Assembly (NCBI RefSeq): GCF_900059565.1
Contig: NZ_FIZW01000001.1
Coordinates: 62,001 to 126,000 of the forward strand
Length of the DNA stretch: 64,000 nt
Source of the DNA: Murdochiella massiliensis
GTDB lineage: Bacteria > Bacillota > Clostridia > Tissierellales > Peptoniphilaceae
Direction of reading: 5' to 3'
The notes under the pieces are model-generated. The model was not told the DNA's origin. It did not search any database and saw nothing but the letters and a program-made list of their open reading frames with translations. How positions within the stretch are numbered: position 1 is the first letter of the stretch; every line of letters starts with the position of its first letter. This document shows, piece by piece, positions 1 to 8,991 of the stretch. The position numbers were made by a program, and so were the translations under genes.

Positions 1-2150
1 GCCCCGATTTCCGACAGATTTATCAGGAAAATGAAATGCATCATCGTCTGGTGGATTTGGCTCGCGCCATTGAAGGAATGCCGCGCCATACGTCCACACA
101 CGCGGCAGGCGTTCTCATTGCCGGCGAAGCGGTGGAGAATTTGGTACCGTTGTCGACAAATAGCGGCCAGGTGACGACGCAGTACAATATGATCGAATTG
201 GAGGAGCTTGGGCTTCTCAAGATGGATTTTCTCGGTCTACGTAACCTTACCGTCATTGACGATGCCCTGGATATGATTGAAAAACGCACGGGAACGCGTC
301 CGGACTTGGATCGCATGGACATTAACGATCCCGAAGTGCTCAAACAGTTTCAGGATGCCGAAACCATCGGCCTCTTTCAATTCGAGTCGCCGGGAATGCG
401 TCGCTTCCTTTCGCAGCTGAAACCCACGCGTTTTGACGATCTGGTGGCCGCAAACGCCTTATTCCGTCCGGGACCCATGGAACAAATTCCGACCTATGTC
501 GAGGCAAGGCATAATCCGGCGTTGGTGCGCTTCCTGGATCCGGCACTGGCGCCGATACTGGAAAAAACCTACGGCGTCATTGTTTATCAGGAACAGGTCA
601 TGCAGATTGTGCAGCAACTGGCCGGCTATACGCTTGGCGGTGCGGATAATTTGCGCCGTGCCATGTCTAAGAAAAAAATGGCCGTTATGGAAGAAAACCG
701 GGAATATTTTGTGCACGGCAAAACAGAATCAGACGGAACCGTTACGATTGAGGGATGTGTGCGCCGCGGCATTCCCGCTACGGTTGCGAATGAAATCTTC
801 GACCAGATGATTGCCTTTGCCAAGTATGCGTTTAATAAATCGCATTCGGTGGCCTACTCCTTCTTGGCGGTGCAGACCGGCTATTTGAAGAGATACTATC
901 CCTGTGAGTATTTTGCCGCGCTGCTCTCCAGCGTGATGGGGGATTTTTCCAAGATGTCGCTCTATATTCGCGAAGCGGAACGTATCGGGGTAAAATTGCT
1001 ACCTCCGGATGTCAATGCGTCTTTCGGCAAGTTTTCTGTGGAACAAAATGCCATGCGTTTCGGCCTTTTGGGCATTAAGCACGTCGGTAGCGCCATTGTG
1101 GAGGCGACGGTGAAAGCGCGAAAAGACGGTCCGTTCACGTCTCTGGAAGAGTATATGCGCCGCATATGCGATGTCGACAGCAATGCGCTGAATCGCAAAT
1201 CCATGGAAAGTTTTATTTATGCGGGTGCTTGTGACGGATTCGGTGCGCATCGCGCCCAGATGATGGCGGACTTGGAGATGTCGCTTTCCGGCATTCAAAC
1301 GGCGCATCGGCAAAATCTAAGCGGCCAGCAATCGCTCTTCGGCACGTTTTCCGCTTTGGAAGATCCGGGCGGATGGCGTACGAAGCCGGTTCCGGAATAC
1401 GGTGTTCCCGAACGACTCGCCTACGAAAAGGAGGTATTGGGCGTCTATCTTTCCGGACATCCCTTTGCGCCATATGAAGCGGCGTTTGCACCTTTCCAGA
1501 CCTTTTCGACGGAGGAATTGTTGGAAGAGGAGAATCGCGATCACCTGGATGGTCGAAAAGTACGCTTTGCGGGCATTGTGCGCGGAAAGCGTGATTTGCT
1601 GACCAAGAAACAGGAGGCAATGAGCTTCCTTGAAGTGGAAGATCGCACAGGAAGTTTGCGCTGTGTGGTTTTCCCGCGTGTCTACGCCTCATATCGCGAT
1701 CGCATTCACATGGAAGAACCCTTGCTGTTAAGCGGTTCGTTGCAAGTGCGAGAGGACGAAGTCAATTTATTGGTGGATCGACTTTGGGCCAAGGACGAGT
1801 TGCCGTCCGCACCAAAAGCGCAAGGGGAGCCTAAGGTACCTACCTCATTGTCTTCAGTGGAAACTGTGGAGGCGGCATCCGAGGAAACAGGAGCGAAATC
1901 CAACAGAAACGCGAAACTGTATGTGCGTTTGCCACGACAGGATCGTAAAGACTATGCAGCGATGACGGCCATTTTGCAAAAACATCCCGGATCGGTTCCG
2001 GTGATTGTCTATTTTGTGGATCAGGAAAGAGCCTATTCCATCCCGAAAGGGTATTATGGAGACGGTACTTCCGCTTTATTGGAGGAGCTCACACAGCGCT
2101 TCGGCGAGCACAATGTCGTATTCAATGAGATACAGGAGGATACAGAATGA
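1..2150 (+). CDS. dnaE: DNA polymerase III alpha subunit, 3' part (5' end outside window)
   Basis: Replicative DNA polymerase catalytic subunit; the window holds its C-terminal ~715 residues. The frame is open to base 1, so the ATG at 36 is internal. Visible landmarks are the polymerase motif KMDFLGLRNL near base 220, which carries the third catalytic Asp of the family, the finger motifs FRPGPMEQIP and YGVIVYQEQVMQ, and DNLRRAMSKKK. A C-terminal OB-fold (RKVRFAGIVRGKRDLLTKK, about 1553-1690) is followed by a tail. The PHP domain and the first two catalytic Asp lie upstream. OB-fold and domain order match DnaE rather than PolC. The stop overlaps the pfkA start (ATGA), so the two are translationally coupled. 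Confidence 0.97.
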   Translation, partial: PDFRQIYQENEMHHRLVDLARAIEGMPRHTSTHAAGVLIAGEAVENLVPLSTNSGQVTTQYNMIELEELGLLKMDFLGLRNLTVIDDALDMIEKRTGTRPDLDRMDINDPEVLKQFQDAETIGLFQFESPGMRRFLSQLKPTRFDDLVAANALFRPGPMEQIPTYVEARHNPALVRFLDPALAPILEKTYGVIVYQEQVMQIVQQLAGYTLGGADNLRRAMSKKKMAVMEENREYFVHGKTESDGTVTIEGCVRRGIPATVANEIFDQMIAFAKYAFNKSHSVAYSFLAVQTGYLKRYYPCEYFAALLSSVMGDFSKMSLYIREAERIGVKLLPPDVNASFGKFSVEQNAMRFGLLGIKHVGSAIVEATVKARKDGPFTSLEEYMRRICDVDSNALNRKSMESFIYAGACDGFGAHRAQMMADLEMSLSGIQTAHRQNLSGQQSLFGTFSALEDPGGWRTKPVPEYGVPERLAYEKEVLGVYLSGHPFAPYEAAFAPFQTFSTEELLEEENRDHLDGRKVRFAGIVRGKRDLLTKKQEAMSFLEVEDRTGSLRCVVFPRVYASYRDRIHMEEPLLLSGSLQVREDEVNLLVDRLWAKDELPSAPKAQGEPKVPTSLSSVETVEAASEETGAKSNRNAKLYVRLPRQDRKDYAAMTAILQKHPGSVPVIVYFVDQERAYSIPKGYYGDGTSALLEELTQRFGEHNVVFNEIQEDTE

Positions 2151-3106
2151 AGACGATTGGCATACTCACGTCGGGTGGCGATGCGCCGGGCATGAATGCG
2201 GCAATTCGTGCCGTGGCACGCACCGCTTTTGATGCCGGCCTGCGCGTCAAAGGCATTCGCTACGGTTATGATGGATTGATGAGTGGCGATATTTATGAAA
2301 TGAATGTTTCCAGCGTTGCCGATATTATTCAAAAAGGCGGAACGATTTTAGGCTCCGCGCGTTCCGAAGAGTTTCAAACGCCGGAAGGACAGGATAAAGC
2401 CGTGCGCATTCTGCAGCAATTCGGCGTAGACGGGTTGGTGGTCATCGGTGGAGATGGCTCATTTCAGGGGGCGGCACAATTGCATCAACGCGGTATTCGT
2501 ACGGTGGGTATTCCGGGCACCATTGACAATGACTTGGGGTATACCGACTATACCATCGGATTTCATACGGCTGTCGAAACGGTCATTGAGTCCATCGGTA
2601 AATTGCGCGATACCTCCAACTCACACGGTCGTGCCAATATCATTGAAGTGATGGGACGCCACTGCGGCGATATCGCTCTCTATGCGGGTCTTGCCGGAGG
2701 AGCGGAAACCATCATCGTGCCGGAACACGACTTTTCCATGCAGGAAATTACCGATCGCATTATTCGCGGGCGAAAGCGCGGCAAACGCCATCACATTCTT
2801 GTTTTTGCCGAGGGAACGGGCGAACCGTACAATATGCGAAAAGAGATTGAAGCGAAAACCGGTGTGGAAACCAAACTTACCATTTTGGGCCATGTGCAGC
2901 GCGGTGGTAGCCCAAGTTTTACCGATGCGAAATTAGGATGTGTCATGGGCTATCGGGCCGTGAAAGAGTTGTTGGCCGGATCGAGTTCCATCGCTATCGG
3001 CGTGCGCGGAGAAGAAATTTTCACCATGCCGATTTTGGAAGCCATTGCGGTGCCGCACACTTTTAATCAGGAATTGTATGAAATGGCGCAAGTGCTGTCC
3101 AGCTGA
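2147..3106 (+). CDS. pfkA: ATP-dependent 6-phosphofructokinase
   Basis: Glycolytic enzyme making fructose 1,6-bisphosphate from fructose 6-phosphate and ATP. It has 319 residues, the normal length of the bacterial short form. The N-terminal nucleotide loop GGDAPGMNAAIRA, the GGDGSF motif, the catalytic signature PGTIDNDL with its base Asp, and the substrate motif MGRHCGD are all present. Gly follows GGD in the ATP site, consistent with ATP rather than pyrophosphate use. It starts inside the dnaE stop codon, and pyk follows 11 bases after its stop, giving the dnaE-pfkA-pyk order known from other Firmicutes. Confidence 0.97.
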   Translation: MKTIGILTSGGDAPGMNAAIRAVARTAFDAGLRVKGIRYGYDGLMSGDIYEMNVSSVADIIQKGGTILGSARSEEFQTPEGQDKAVRILQQFGVDGLVVIGGDGSFQGAAQLHQRGIRTVGIPGTIDNDLGYTDYTIGFHTAVETVIESIGKLRDTSNSHGRANIIEVMGRHCGDIALYAGLAGGAETIIVPEHDFSMQEITDRIIRGRKRGKRHHILVFAEGTGEPYNMRKEIEAKTGVETKLTILGHVQRGGSPSFTDAKLGCVMGYRAVKELLAGSSSIAIGVRGEEIFTMPILEAIAVPHTFNQELYEMAQVLSS

Positions 3107-3117
3107 AAGGAGTGCCG

Positions 3118-4878
3118 ATGAAGCGAACAAAAATTGTCTGTACCATAGGCCCCGCTTCGGAAGAGGCGAACTGCTTAAAAGCGTTAGTCAAAGAAGGAAT
3201 GAATGTTGCGCGCCTGAATTTCTCACATGGCACGCATGAGGAACAGAAGCGAAAACTGGAAACGCTGCATCAAGTGCGAGAGGAATTGCACGTGCCGCTT
3301 GCCATTGCCTTGGACACCAAGGGGCCGGAAATTCGCATTGGGACGTTTGAGAATGACGAAGCGGTCGAACTGTCGACCGGCGATGTGTTTACGCTCACTA
3401 CGCGGGACGTCGTGGGAACCAAGGACATCGTACATATCTCTTATGCCGGTCTTCCGGAGGACGTCGCGGCGGGAACGCGCATTCTCATTGATGACGGTCT
3501 TGTTGAATTGGAAGTGCTTTCGGTTGAAAATGGCACGGAAATTCATTGCAAAGCCAACAATAACGGCGTGATTTCTAACCGCAAGGGCGTGAATGTGCCG
3601 GCGACGGACATTCAGCTTCCGGCATTGACGGATACGGATCGTGACGATATTCTGTTCGGCTTGCAGGAAGGCATCGAAATTATTTTTGCTTCCTTTATTC
3701 GCTCCGCGAAAGATATTTTGGCCATTCGGGCGCTTTGTGAAGAGCATGGCGGTGAGAAGGTGCTCATTTTTGCCAAAATTGAGTCCCAGCAGGGCGTGAA
3801 TAATCTGGACGATATTTTGAATGTTGCCGACGGCATTATGGTTGCGCGCGGCGATCTGGGCGTGGAAATTCCCACGGAACGCGTTCCGCTGGTGCAAAAA
3901 CAGATCATCCGTAAAGCCAATTTAGCCGGCAAGCCGGTCATCACCGCTACACAAATGCTGGATTCCATGCAGAGAAATCCTCGTCCGACGCGTGCGGAAG
4001 TCAACGATGTTGCCAATGCGATTTTAGATGGTTCGGATGCGGTCATGCTTTCCGGAGAAACGGCTGCGGGAAAATATCCGGTGGAAGCGGTACGTCAGAT
4101 GCGTGTCATTGCCGAAACGACGGAGAAATCGCCGGATTTTCTGCGTACTATTGAAGATAGGGATATGTGGGTGAGTATTGATGTCTCGAGCGCCATTTCC
4201 CGTTCCACCTGCATTATTGCCCAACAGATACAGCTTGCCGCGATTGTGGCATCGACCGCCAGCGGATTTACCGCTCGCCAGATCTCCCGCTACCGTCCTG
4301 TGACACCCATTATTGCGGTAACCCCCCAGGAGGCGGTCTACCATCAGCTGTCGCTTGTCTGGGGCGTCTCACCGGTGCTTTCCACCGTATCCAAAGAAAC
4401 CGACGAACTCATTGAGCGTTCTATCTTGGCGGCGCTTTCCACGGGTATATGTCATCAGGGAGATCAAATCGTGCTCACTGCGGGCATTCCCGTCGGCCGA
4501 GGCGCATCGACCAACTTCATCAAAGTGCACACGATTGGCGATATTGTTGTTTCCGGCACCGGTATCGGTACGGGTATTGTTTCCGGCAACGTCGTTCACG
4601 GCTCCACGGTGGACGAAATCAAGAATTCTTTTGTTCCCGGAAGTGTCCTTGTTTGCCGAACGACCGGAACGGATATGATTGCATACATTGAAAAAGCGGG
4701 CGCCGTCGTTGTGGAAGAAGGCGGATTGACGTCCAATGCGGCCATTCTCGGCAGGCATTACAACATTCCGACCATTGTGGGCGCGACGGACGCTTATGCA
4801 CTGTTGGAAGAAGGCGAAGAAGTTACGGTCGATGCTTCGACCGGAGTGGTATATAAGGGGATTCAGGCGTTCGCTTAG
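3118..4878 (+). CDS. pyk: Pyruvate kinase with C-terminal PEP-utilising-type domain
   Basis: Last step of glycolysis: PEP plus ADP to pyruvate plus ATP. I chose ATG 3118 (586 aa) over GTG 3112 because GAAAGGAG lies directly upstream at the right distance. The barrel carries ARLNFSHG, DTKGPEIR, the active-site block IFAKIESQQGVNNLDDI and ARGDLGVEIP, then TQMLDSM and SGETAAGKYP. About 110 C-terminal residues form the swivelling domain typical of Bacillus-type enzymes (GGLTSNAAILGRHYNIPTIV). The His of the phosphotransfer motif TSHAA in related domains is Asn here (TSNAA), so this domain is probably structural or regulatory. It forms an operon with pfkA. Confidence 0.96.
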   Translation: MKRTKIVCTIGPASEEANCLKALVKEGMNVARLNFSHGTHEEQKRKLETLHQVREELHVPLAIALDTKGPEIRIGTFENDEAVELSTGDVFTLTTRDVVGTKDIVHISYAGLPEDVAAGTRILIDDGLVELEVLSVENGTEIHCKANNNGVISNRKGVNVPATDIQLPALTDTDRDDILFGLQEGIEIIFASFIRSAKDILAIRALCEEHGGEKVLIFAKIESQQGVNNLDDILNVADGIMVARGDLGVEIPTERVPLVQKQIIRKANLAGKPVITATQMLDSMQRNPRPTRAEVNDVANAILDGSDAVMLSGETAAGKYPVEAVRQMRVIAETTEKSPDFLRTIEDRDMWVSIDVSSAISRSTCIIAQQIQLAAIVASTASGFTARQISRYRPVTPIIAVTPQEAVYHQLSLVWGVSPVLSTVSKETDELIERSILAALSTGICHQGDQIVLTAGIPVGRGASTNFIKVHTIGDIVVSGTGIGTGIVSGNVVHGSTVDEIKNSFVPGSVLVCRTTGTDMIAYIEKAGAVVVEEGGLTSNAAILGRHYNIPTIVGATDAYALLEEGEEVTVDASTGVVYKGIQAFA

Positions 4879-4902
4879 GAAAAAGAAAACGAGGGAGAAA
4901 GA

Positions 4903-5622
4903 ATGACGAAGTTTATTACGGAAGAATCGTTTTGGACGCTTTTCCCGGAAGCGGAAATCGGTGTTGTGGTCTTGAAAAACGTGAACAATACGGATGCCGT
5001 TTATACCGAACATCCGGAATTAAAAGAAGAACTGCAGCAAGCCAACAAAAAAGCTTTACAGTGGTTGGACACTACGCCTATTAGTCAAAGTAAGGTGATT
5101 GCGGTCTGGCGAGAGGCTTTTCAAAAATTCAAAAAGAAAAAAGGCAATCGCTCTTCCATCGAAGCGCTGCTTACCCGTGTTTACAAAGGAAATGAGATAT
5201 CCTGCATCAATCCACTTGTGGACATTTATAATACGGCTTCCCTTACCTATGCACTTCCGGTCGGCGGTGAAGATATCGACTGCTTTGTTGGTGATTTGCG
5301 TTTGACGGTCTCTGAAAACGGTGGCGATGCTTTTCTCGCGCTGGGGGATGCAGAGAACAATCCCACGTTGCCCGGCGAACTGTGCTACCTGGATGATGCC
5401 GGAGCGGTCTGCCGTTGCTGGAATTGGCGTGATGGTCAGCGCACCATGCTTACGGAAAACACGAAGAAGGCATTTTTGATCGTAGAAAGCGTTGATCCGA
5501 CACGCCATGCCGATTTACTTGCCATTCTTGATCGACTGGCCGAAGACGGGAAGCGTTATTTGGGCGCGGAAGTAGCGGTAAAGAAGGTTCTTACGGCGGA
5601 GAACAGAGAAGTAGAAATTTAG
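4903..5622 (+). CDS. B3/B4 tRNA-binding domain protein
   Basis: A 239-residue stand-alone protein resembling the B3/B4 (editing) domain of phenylalanyl-tRNA synthetase beta chain. Such free-standing proteins are thought to bind or edit tRNA or amino-acid adducts; the exact role is unknown. The core runs from about residue 65 (AVWREAFQKF) through NPLVDIYN and ALPVGGEDID to the acidic, Cys-containing segment CYLDDAGAVCRCWNWRDGQR. A clear ribosome site (GAGGGAG) precedes the ATG. It follows pyk by 24 bases and may be the last gene of that operon. Its end overlaps by 4 bases, tail to tail, the tdk fragment on the other strand. Confidence 0.8.
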   Translation: MTKFITEESFWTLFPEAEIGVVVLKNVNNTDAVYTEHPELKEELQQANKKALQWLDTTPISQSKVIAVWREAFQKFKKKKGNRSSIEALLTRVYKGNEISCINPLVDIYNTASLTYALPVGGEDIDCFVGDLRLTVSENGGDAFLALGDAENNPTLPGELCYLDDAGAVCRCWNWRDGQRTMLTENTKKAFLIVESVDPTRHADLLAILDRLAEDGKRYLGAEVAVKKVLTAENREVEI

Positions 5623-5861
5623 CGAAGATCCGCCTTCAGGCTTGCTAAAGGCACTTCGCCCAGTTTTCTTCGCTCCGCCAGAAAGCATTGTCCACAGACG
5701 GCCTCGTACTCGATGGTGGCGCTGTTGTCGATGCACACCTGGTCGCCTTCAAAAACGGTTTGACCGTTTACCCGGCGGATGTTCATGATGGCTTTACGCC
5801 CGCAATGACAGATGGTTTTGAGCTCTTCCAGCGAATGAGCAGGCTCTAACTGAGTGCACAT
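5619..5861 (-). pseudogene. Truncated, diverged copy of the thymidine kinase 3' end
   Basis: About 75 codons matching the C-terminal third of the intact tdk at 8992-9630: HSLEELKTICHCGRKAIMNI, then the zinc ligands CGQC and the FLAERRKLGEVPLASL tail. The Walker A and B parts are missing, so it cannot be an active kinase. Substitutions (QTVFEGDQVCIDNSATIE here against KTVFEGDQVVIDNNATVE) and roughly one base in five changed show it is not a recent duplication. Similarity stops near 5849. It has the same orientation as the intact gene, so the two form direct repeats around the bacteriocin export genes. Confidence 0.9.
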
Positions 5862-5962
5862 AATTCTTCCAATACAAATAGCAATAAGTTTACACGAATT
5901 AAAAAAATATTTATAATTAAGTTGGAAATGAAAAGTGGGGTCATGAAGAAGGTCGACTGTGA

Positions 5963-6118
5963 TTGCTTAAAAACGATAAGGAGTTTAATAACTGGTCATC
6001 GGTAGTAGGAGACAGTGATGCAACCTCGGATCGTGGCACAGCATCCGCCGGGGGCACTTCTAAAGCTTTTATTAATTTTAACTTTGGGGAGCACATTGAA
6101 TTCGACTATGGATTCTAA
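5963..6118 (+). pseudogene. Possible remnant of a lactococcin-972-type bacteriocin peptide gene
   Basis: A reading frame without an ATG (TTG at 5963 is the only start-like codon, directly after a TGA) encodes about 50 residues rich in Gly, Ser, Asp and aromatic residues, ending SKAFINFNFGEHIEFDYGF. Lactococcin-972 family peptides typically end in a Gly/Ser-rich stretch, then Lys-Ala and aromatic residues. The two genes downstream are the dedicated exporter of that family, which is the main reason for the call. No leader peptide is visible in this frame. An overlapping 53-codon frame (6018-6179, with AGGAGA upstream and a Leu-rich segment) is the alternative. Confidence 0.35.
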
Positions 6119-6179
6119 AGAAAATACTGCTTTGTCGCGTTCAAGAATATCATATTTTGTGATGGATGTTTGCAGGTAA
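6018..6179 (+). CDS. Small ORF of unknown function, 53 aa
   Basis: ATG 6018 has AGGAGA five bases upstream and opens a 53-residue frame with a short hydrophobic stretch (GALLKLLLILTLGS) followed by a polar tail. I do not recognise it. It overlaps the bacteriocin-like remnant in another frame, so at most one of them is likely to be real. It lies directly upstream of a strong hairpin and the exporter genes. It could be a leader peptide or chance. Confidence 0.2.
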   Translation: MQPRIVAQHPPGALLKLLLILTLGSTLNSTMDSKENTALSRSRISYFVMDVCR

Positions 6180-6199
6180 TACGCAATTTATATTGCAAA

Positions 6200-6235
6200 G
6201 GAACAAGGCATCGCAATAGAACGATGCCTTGTTTC
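6200..6235 (+). terminator. Strong hairpin upstream of the exporter genes
   Basis: A 12-bp perfect stem (6202-6213 with 6222-6233) and an 8-base loop, followed by a weak T-rich stretch. It sits where the transcript of a small bacteriocin gene would end, so it may act as an attenuator giving much peptide and less exporter. Confidence 0.6.
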
Positions 6236-6299
6236 GTCCATCAATAAAAAATCTGGTCAGTAATCGCCTCTAATACATGGCTTTCCAGAGGAGGATACG

Positions 6300-8327
6300 A
6301 TGAAAAATAAAAGATTGTTTTTCTCTTTGCTGTTCAGTACACTTGCGATCTCCTTATTAGCAATAACGATGATTTATTTTAATCAGCGCAGTTATCTGTA
6401 TTCCTCTTTTCCATCGGTTAGACTTCAATCGGTGAAGAAAAATGTAACGTGGGATGATGTCAGTGAAAAATTAGAGCAAGTCGCCCAAGAGAATCATAGT
6501 GTTCTGGCGCGCCGTATTTCTGTAGCCTCTTTATCAGAAACGGCCTTTAAGTATGTCTTCTTCGGTACGAAAACAACACCAGCCGGTTTTTACTCCGCGA
6601 CAATAAAGGAAATTGAGGATGCGGATCGTGCCGGATCGGTGATTATTTATGAAGGCGCTTTGAGCCAGAGGAAGTTGGCGCAAGAACTTGCATCTCTGTC
6701 CGATGATCCTGTCAAATTTTTTCCTCATCGTTCCGTTTTTGCCCGTGTCGCAGCCAATCTTGTCAGTGCTTCCGCGCTTCTGTTCTTCGGACTTCTTCTT
6801 TTGCTCTTTATTGCCGTAGAAATTCTGGATCATTTACATGATCTTCCGGCGGCAGGCATTCGTCTGTTGTCCGGGATACGAAAGGGAGATCTTTTCCGGA
6901 AAAGTATCAGAGAAGATCTTCTTGCGATGGTGTTTTCCGGTGGCATCGCCTTCCTGACTGCGAATATGATCATGGTTGCCTTCCAATTCTGGCACACAGC
7001 ATTTATGAAGTATGTGGGGGCTGCTCTTCTCTTGTATCTGGGTGTGTTATTTGCTGTCGGTTTTTTGCTTCATTTGCTCTTTCTTTGCATTTTACAATCC
7101 TCTCGCCTGGTGGAACTCGTAAAGGGAAAGGTTCCGGCAAAATCAATTTTGGTGATTCTCCTGCTCGGGCAAGCCGCAGCAATGCTTAACGTTGGTTTTG
7201 GCGTCAATCAAAGCCAAAAGCTATTGCCTGCGACGATTCGACTCTTGGAAGCGAAAGCGGAATGGGCGAAGAGAAAGCAATATGTGAATCTTTCTTTCAG
7301 CGAGACTGCATTCTCTAAAGATGCAAACGAGCAGAAGCGGAGAGATGAAGCATGGTTTTCGTTCATCGAGAAAGCGTTGCAACAGAAGGAAACGGTTTTT
7401 GTGAAAAATGAGATGGGTGAATTTGTAGACATCAATCCATCTGGGAATAGCGAACAAGAACGCAAAATAAGAGACCTGCAGAAGCGTTTGCTTTATGTCA
7501 GTCCATCCTATTTTGAAGCGGAGTCCATTTCTCTGGATGAAAAAGTACGATCAACCATTAATAATCTTGAGCAAGGGGAATTCGCCCTTTTGGTGCCCAA
7601 ATCTTTAGCAGAATCTACGGAGGATATAGAGAAGAGTGCGGTTCAACTCATGAATGGGCCTTATGCCGCTAATCAAGACGAAACGGCAAGTCGGACAATG
7701 CATGCTAAAACGGTGCAGATTCCCGACTTGCAGAGGGTGTTCCTGTTTAATCAAATTGGTTTCCCGACGGAGCAGTTTGTGAATGCACCGGTTTTTATTG
7801 TCCTCACACCAAAGTCTACCGGAGATTCTTTTGCATTGAAAATAATGTGGGCACGGGATCTCGACTATTATCTGTTTTTGCATAAAGAAGGTCCCTATAA
7901 ATCGATGTTGCGCGAAGAGGGCGTTTTGCAATGGATCTCTCATGTTAAGGAGAGCGCAAGTGTATATGAGCAATCAACGCGACGTTATACCATTGAGCTG
8001 TTGACGATGATAATTTCCACAATGATGGGCTTCTTTACTGCCATCGTGATTTTTATATCGATGAATCGAATGTATTTTGAAGAATTTCGTCGCAAAATAT
8101 TTCTATATCGCCTATCCGGGGTTTCGTTTCTTGCGAATCATCAGCGCTACCTGGCGTTACAATTTGCTTTGTATTCTCTGGTCGGAATGGCGTTATGGCT
8201 GTTGATAAAGAGTGTTTTGGTTGTCGCGACGGTTTCTTGCACCTTTGTTGTACTGTCTATAGCTCTACTCTTTTGGCAAAGGAAACGAGAAAATCAAATG
8301 GCGGTAACCGTATTGAAAGGAGAATGA
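6300..8327 (+). CDS. Bacteriocin-associated integral membrane protein (DUF1430 type)
   Basis: Predicted membrane component of a lactococcin-972-type exporter or immunity system. It has 675 residues. One N-terminal transmembrane helix (residues 7-26) precedes an extracytoplasmic domain. Then come four helices around residues 155-300, a long outside domain (about 310-550), and three helices at the C-terminus, an FtsX/MacB-like layout. The segment RLLSGIRKGDLFRKSIREDL after the second helix is characteristic of this family. GAGGAGG precedes the ATG. The ATPase starts one base after its stop region (8329), so the pair is coupled. It probably moves a peptide or protects the cell from it. Confidence 0.8.
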   Translation: MKNKRLFFSLLFSTLAISLLAITMIYFNQRSYLYSSFPSVRLQSVKKNVTWDDVSEKLEQVAQENHSVLARRISVASLSETAFKYVFFGTKTTPAGFYSATIKEIEDADRAGSVIIYEGALSQRKLAQELASLSDDPVKFFPHRSVFARVAANLVSASALLFFGLLLLLFIAVEILDHLHDLPAAGIRLLSGIRKGDLFRKSIREDLLAMVFSGGIAFLTANMIMVAFQFWHTAFMKYVGAALLLYLGVLFAVGFLLHLLFLCILQSSRLVELVKGKVPAKSILVILLLGQAAAMLNVGFGVNQSQKLLPATIRLLEAKAEWAKRKQYVNLSFSETAFSKDANEQKRRDEAWFSFIEKALQQKETVFVKNEMGEFVDINPSGNSEQERKIRDLQKRLLYVSPSYFEAESISLDEKVRSTINNLEQGEFALLVPKSLAESTEDIEKSAVQLMNGPYAANQDETASRTMHAKTVQIPDLQRVFLFNQIGFPTEQFVNAPVFIVLTPKSTGDSFALKIMWARDLDYYLFLHKEGPYKSMLREEGVLQWISHVKESASVYEQSTRRYTIELLTMIISTMMGFFTAIVIFISMNRMYFEEFRRKIFLYRLSGVSFLANHQRYLALQFALYSLVGMALWLLIKSVLVVATVSCTFVVLSIALLFWQRKRENQMAVTVLKGE

Positions 8328-8328
8328 A

Positions 8329-8955
8329 ATGCTGGAGATCAAAGAAGTAACAAAAGCATTTGGCAAGCGTGTTATTTTTTCTCGGTTCAGCCAGTGTTTT
8401 CATCCGGGGAAAATCTATGCACTCATCGGACGAAGCGGATCGGGAAAGACAACATTACTGAATATGATGGCAAAATTGGAGCCCTATGATCAGGGAGAGA
8501 TACTTCTTGACGGGAAACCAATCCATACGATAAAAGATCATAGTTTTTTTGCTAATCAGTTGGGTTATTTATTCCAAAATTCCGGATTGATTCCGGAAGA
8601 ATCCATTGAAGAAAACCTACGGCTGGGTCTTGTTGGAAAGAAGCTGACAAAGGCAGAGAAACAAAAACGGTTTGATGACGTGATGAAAACGGTCGGACTG
8701 GAAAAGTTGAATCCGAAAGCGAAAGTGTATACGGTATCGGGCGGGGAAGCGCAACGCATCGCCTTAGCAAAGATATTCCTTAAGGAACCTCCGCTTCTGC
8801 TTGCCGATGAACCTACCGCGTCTTTAGATCCGAAAACGGCAGAAGAAATATTAGCACTTTTATTTCGTATGCGTGATGAAAAGCGAATCATCATCATTGC
8901 AACACATAGTCCGTCGATTTGGGAGCGAGCAGACGAAGTCGTCGCTCTGTCATAA
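8329..8955 (+). CDS. Bacteriocin ABC transporter, ATP-binding protein
   Basis: ATPase partner of the preceding membrane protein; 208 aa. Walker A GRSGSGKTTLL, Q-loop LGYLFQNSGL, signature VSGGEAQRIALAK, Walker B LLLADEPTASLDP and the switch His in ATHSPSIW are all intact. Length and motif spacing fit the lactococcin-972 ABC subfamily (MacB/LolD-like). Its ribosome site GGAGAATG lies in the end of the upstream gene. A short hairpin (8964-8989) ends the unit before tdk on the other strand. Confidence 0.88.
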   Translation: MLEIKEVTKAFGKRVIFSRFSQCFHPGKIYALIGRSGSGKTTLLNMMAKLEPYDQGEILLDGKPIHTIKDHSFFANQLGYLFQNSGLIPEESIEENLRLGLVGKKLTKAEKQKRFDDVMKTVGLEKLNPKAKVYTVSGGEAQRIALAKIFLKEPPLLLADEPTASLDPKTAEEILALLFRMRDEKRIIIIATHSPSIWERADEVVALS

Positions 8956-8963
8956 AAAGAAGA

Positions 8964-8989
8964 GATGGCTTTTTGAGGAGAAAACCATC
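8964..8989 (+). terminator. Hairpin between exporter ATPase and tdk
   Basis: GATGG and CCATC, extended by T/A pairs, form a stem with a small bulge and a loop near 8974-8980, between convergent genes. No long T run follows, so the call is tentative. Confidence 0.4.
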
Positions 8990-8991
8990 CC

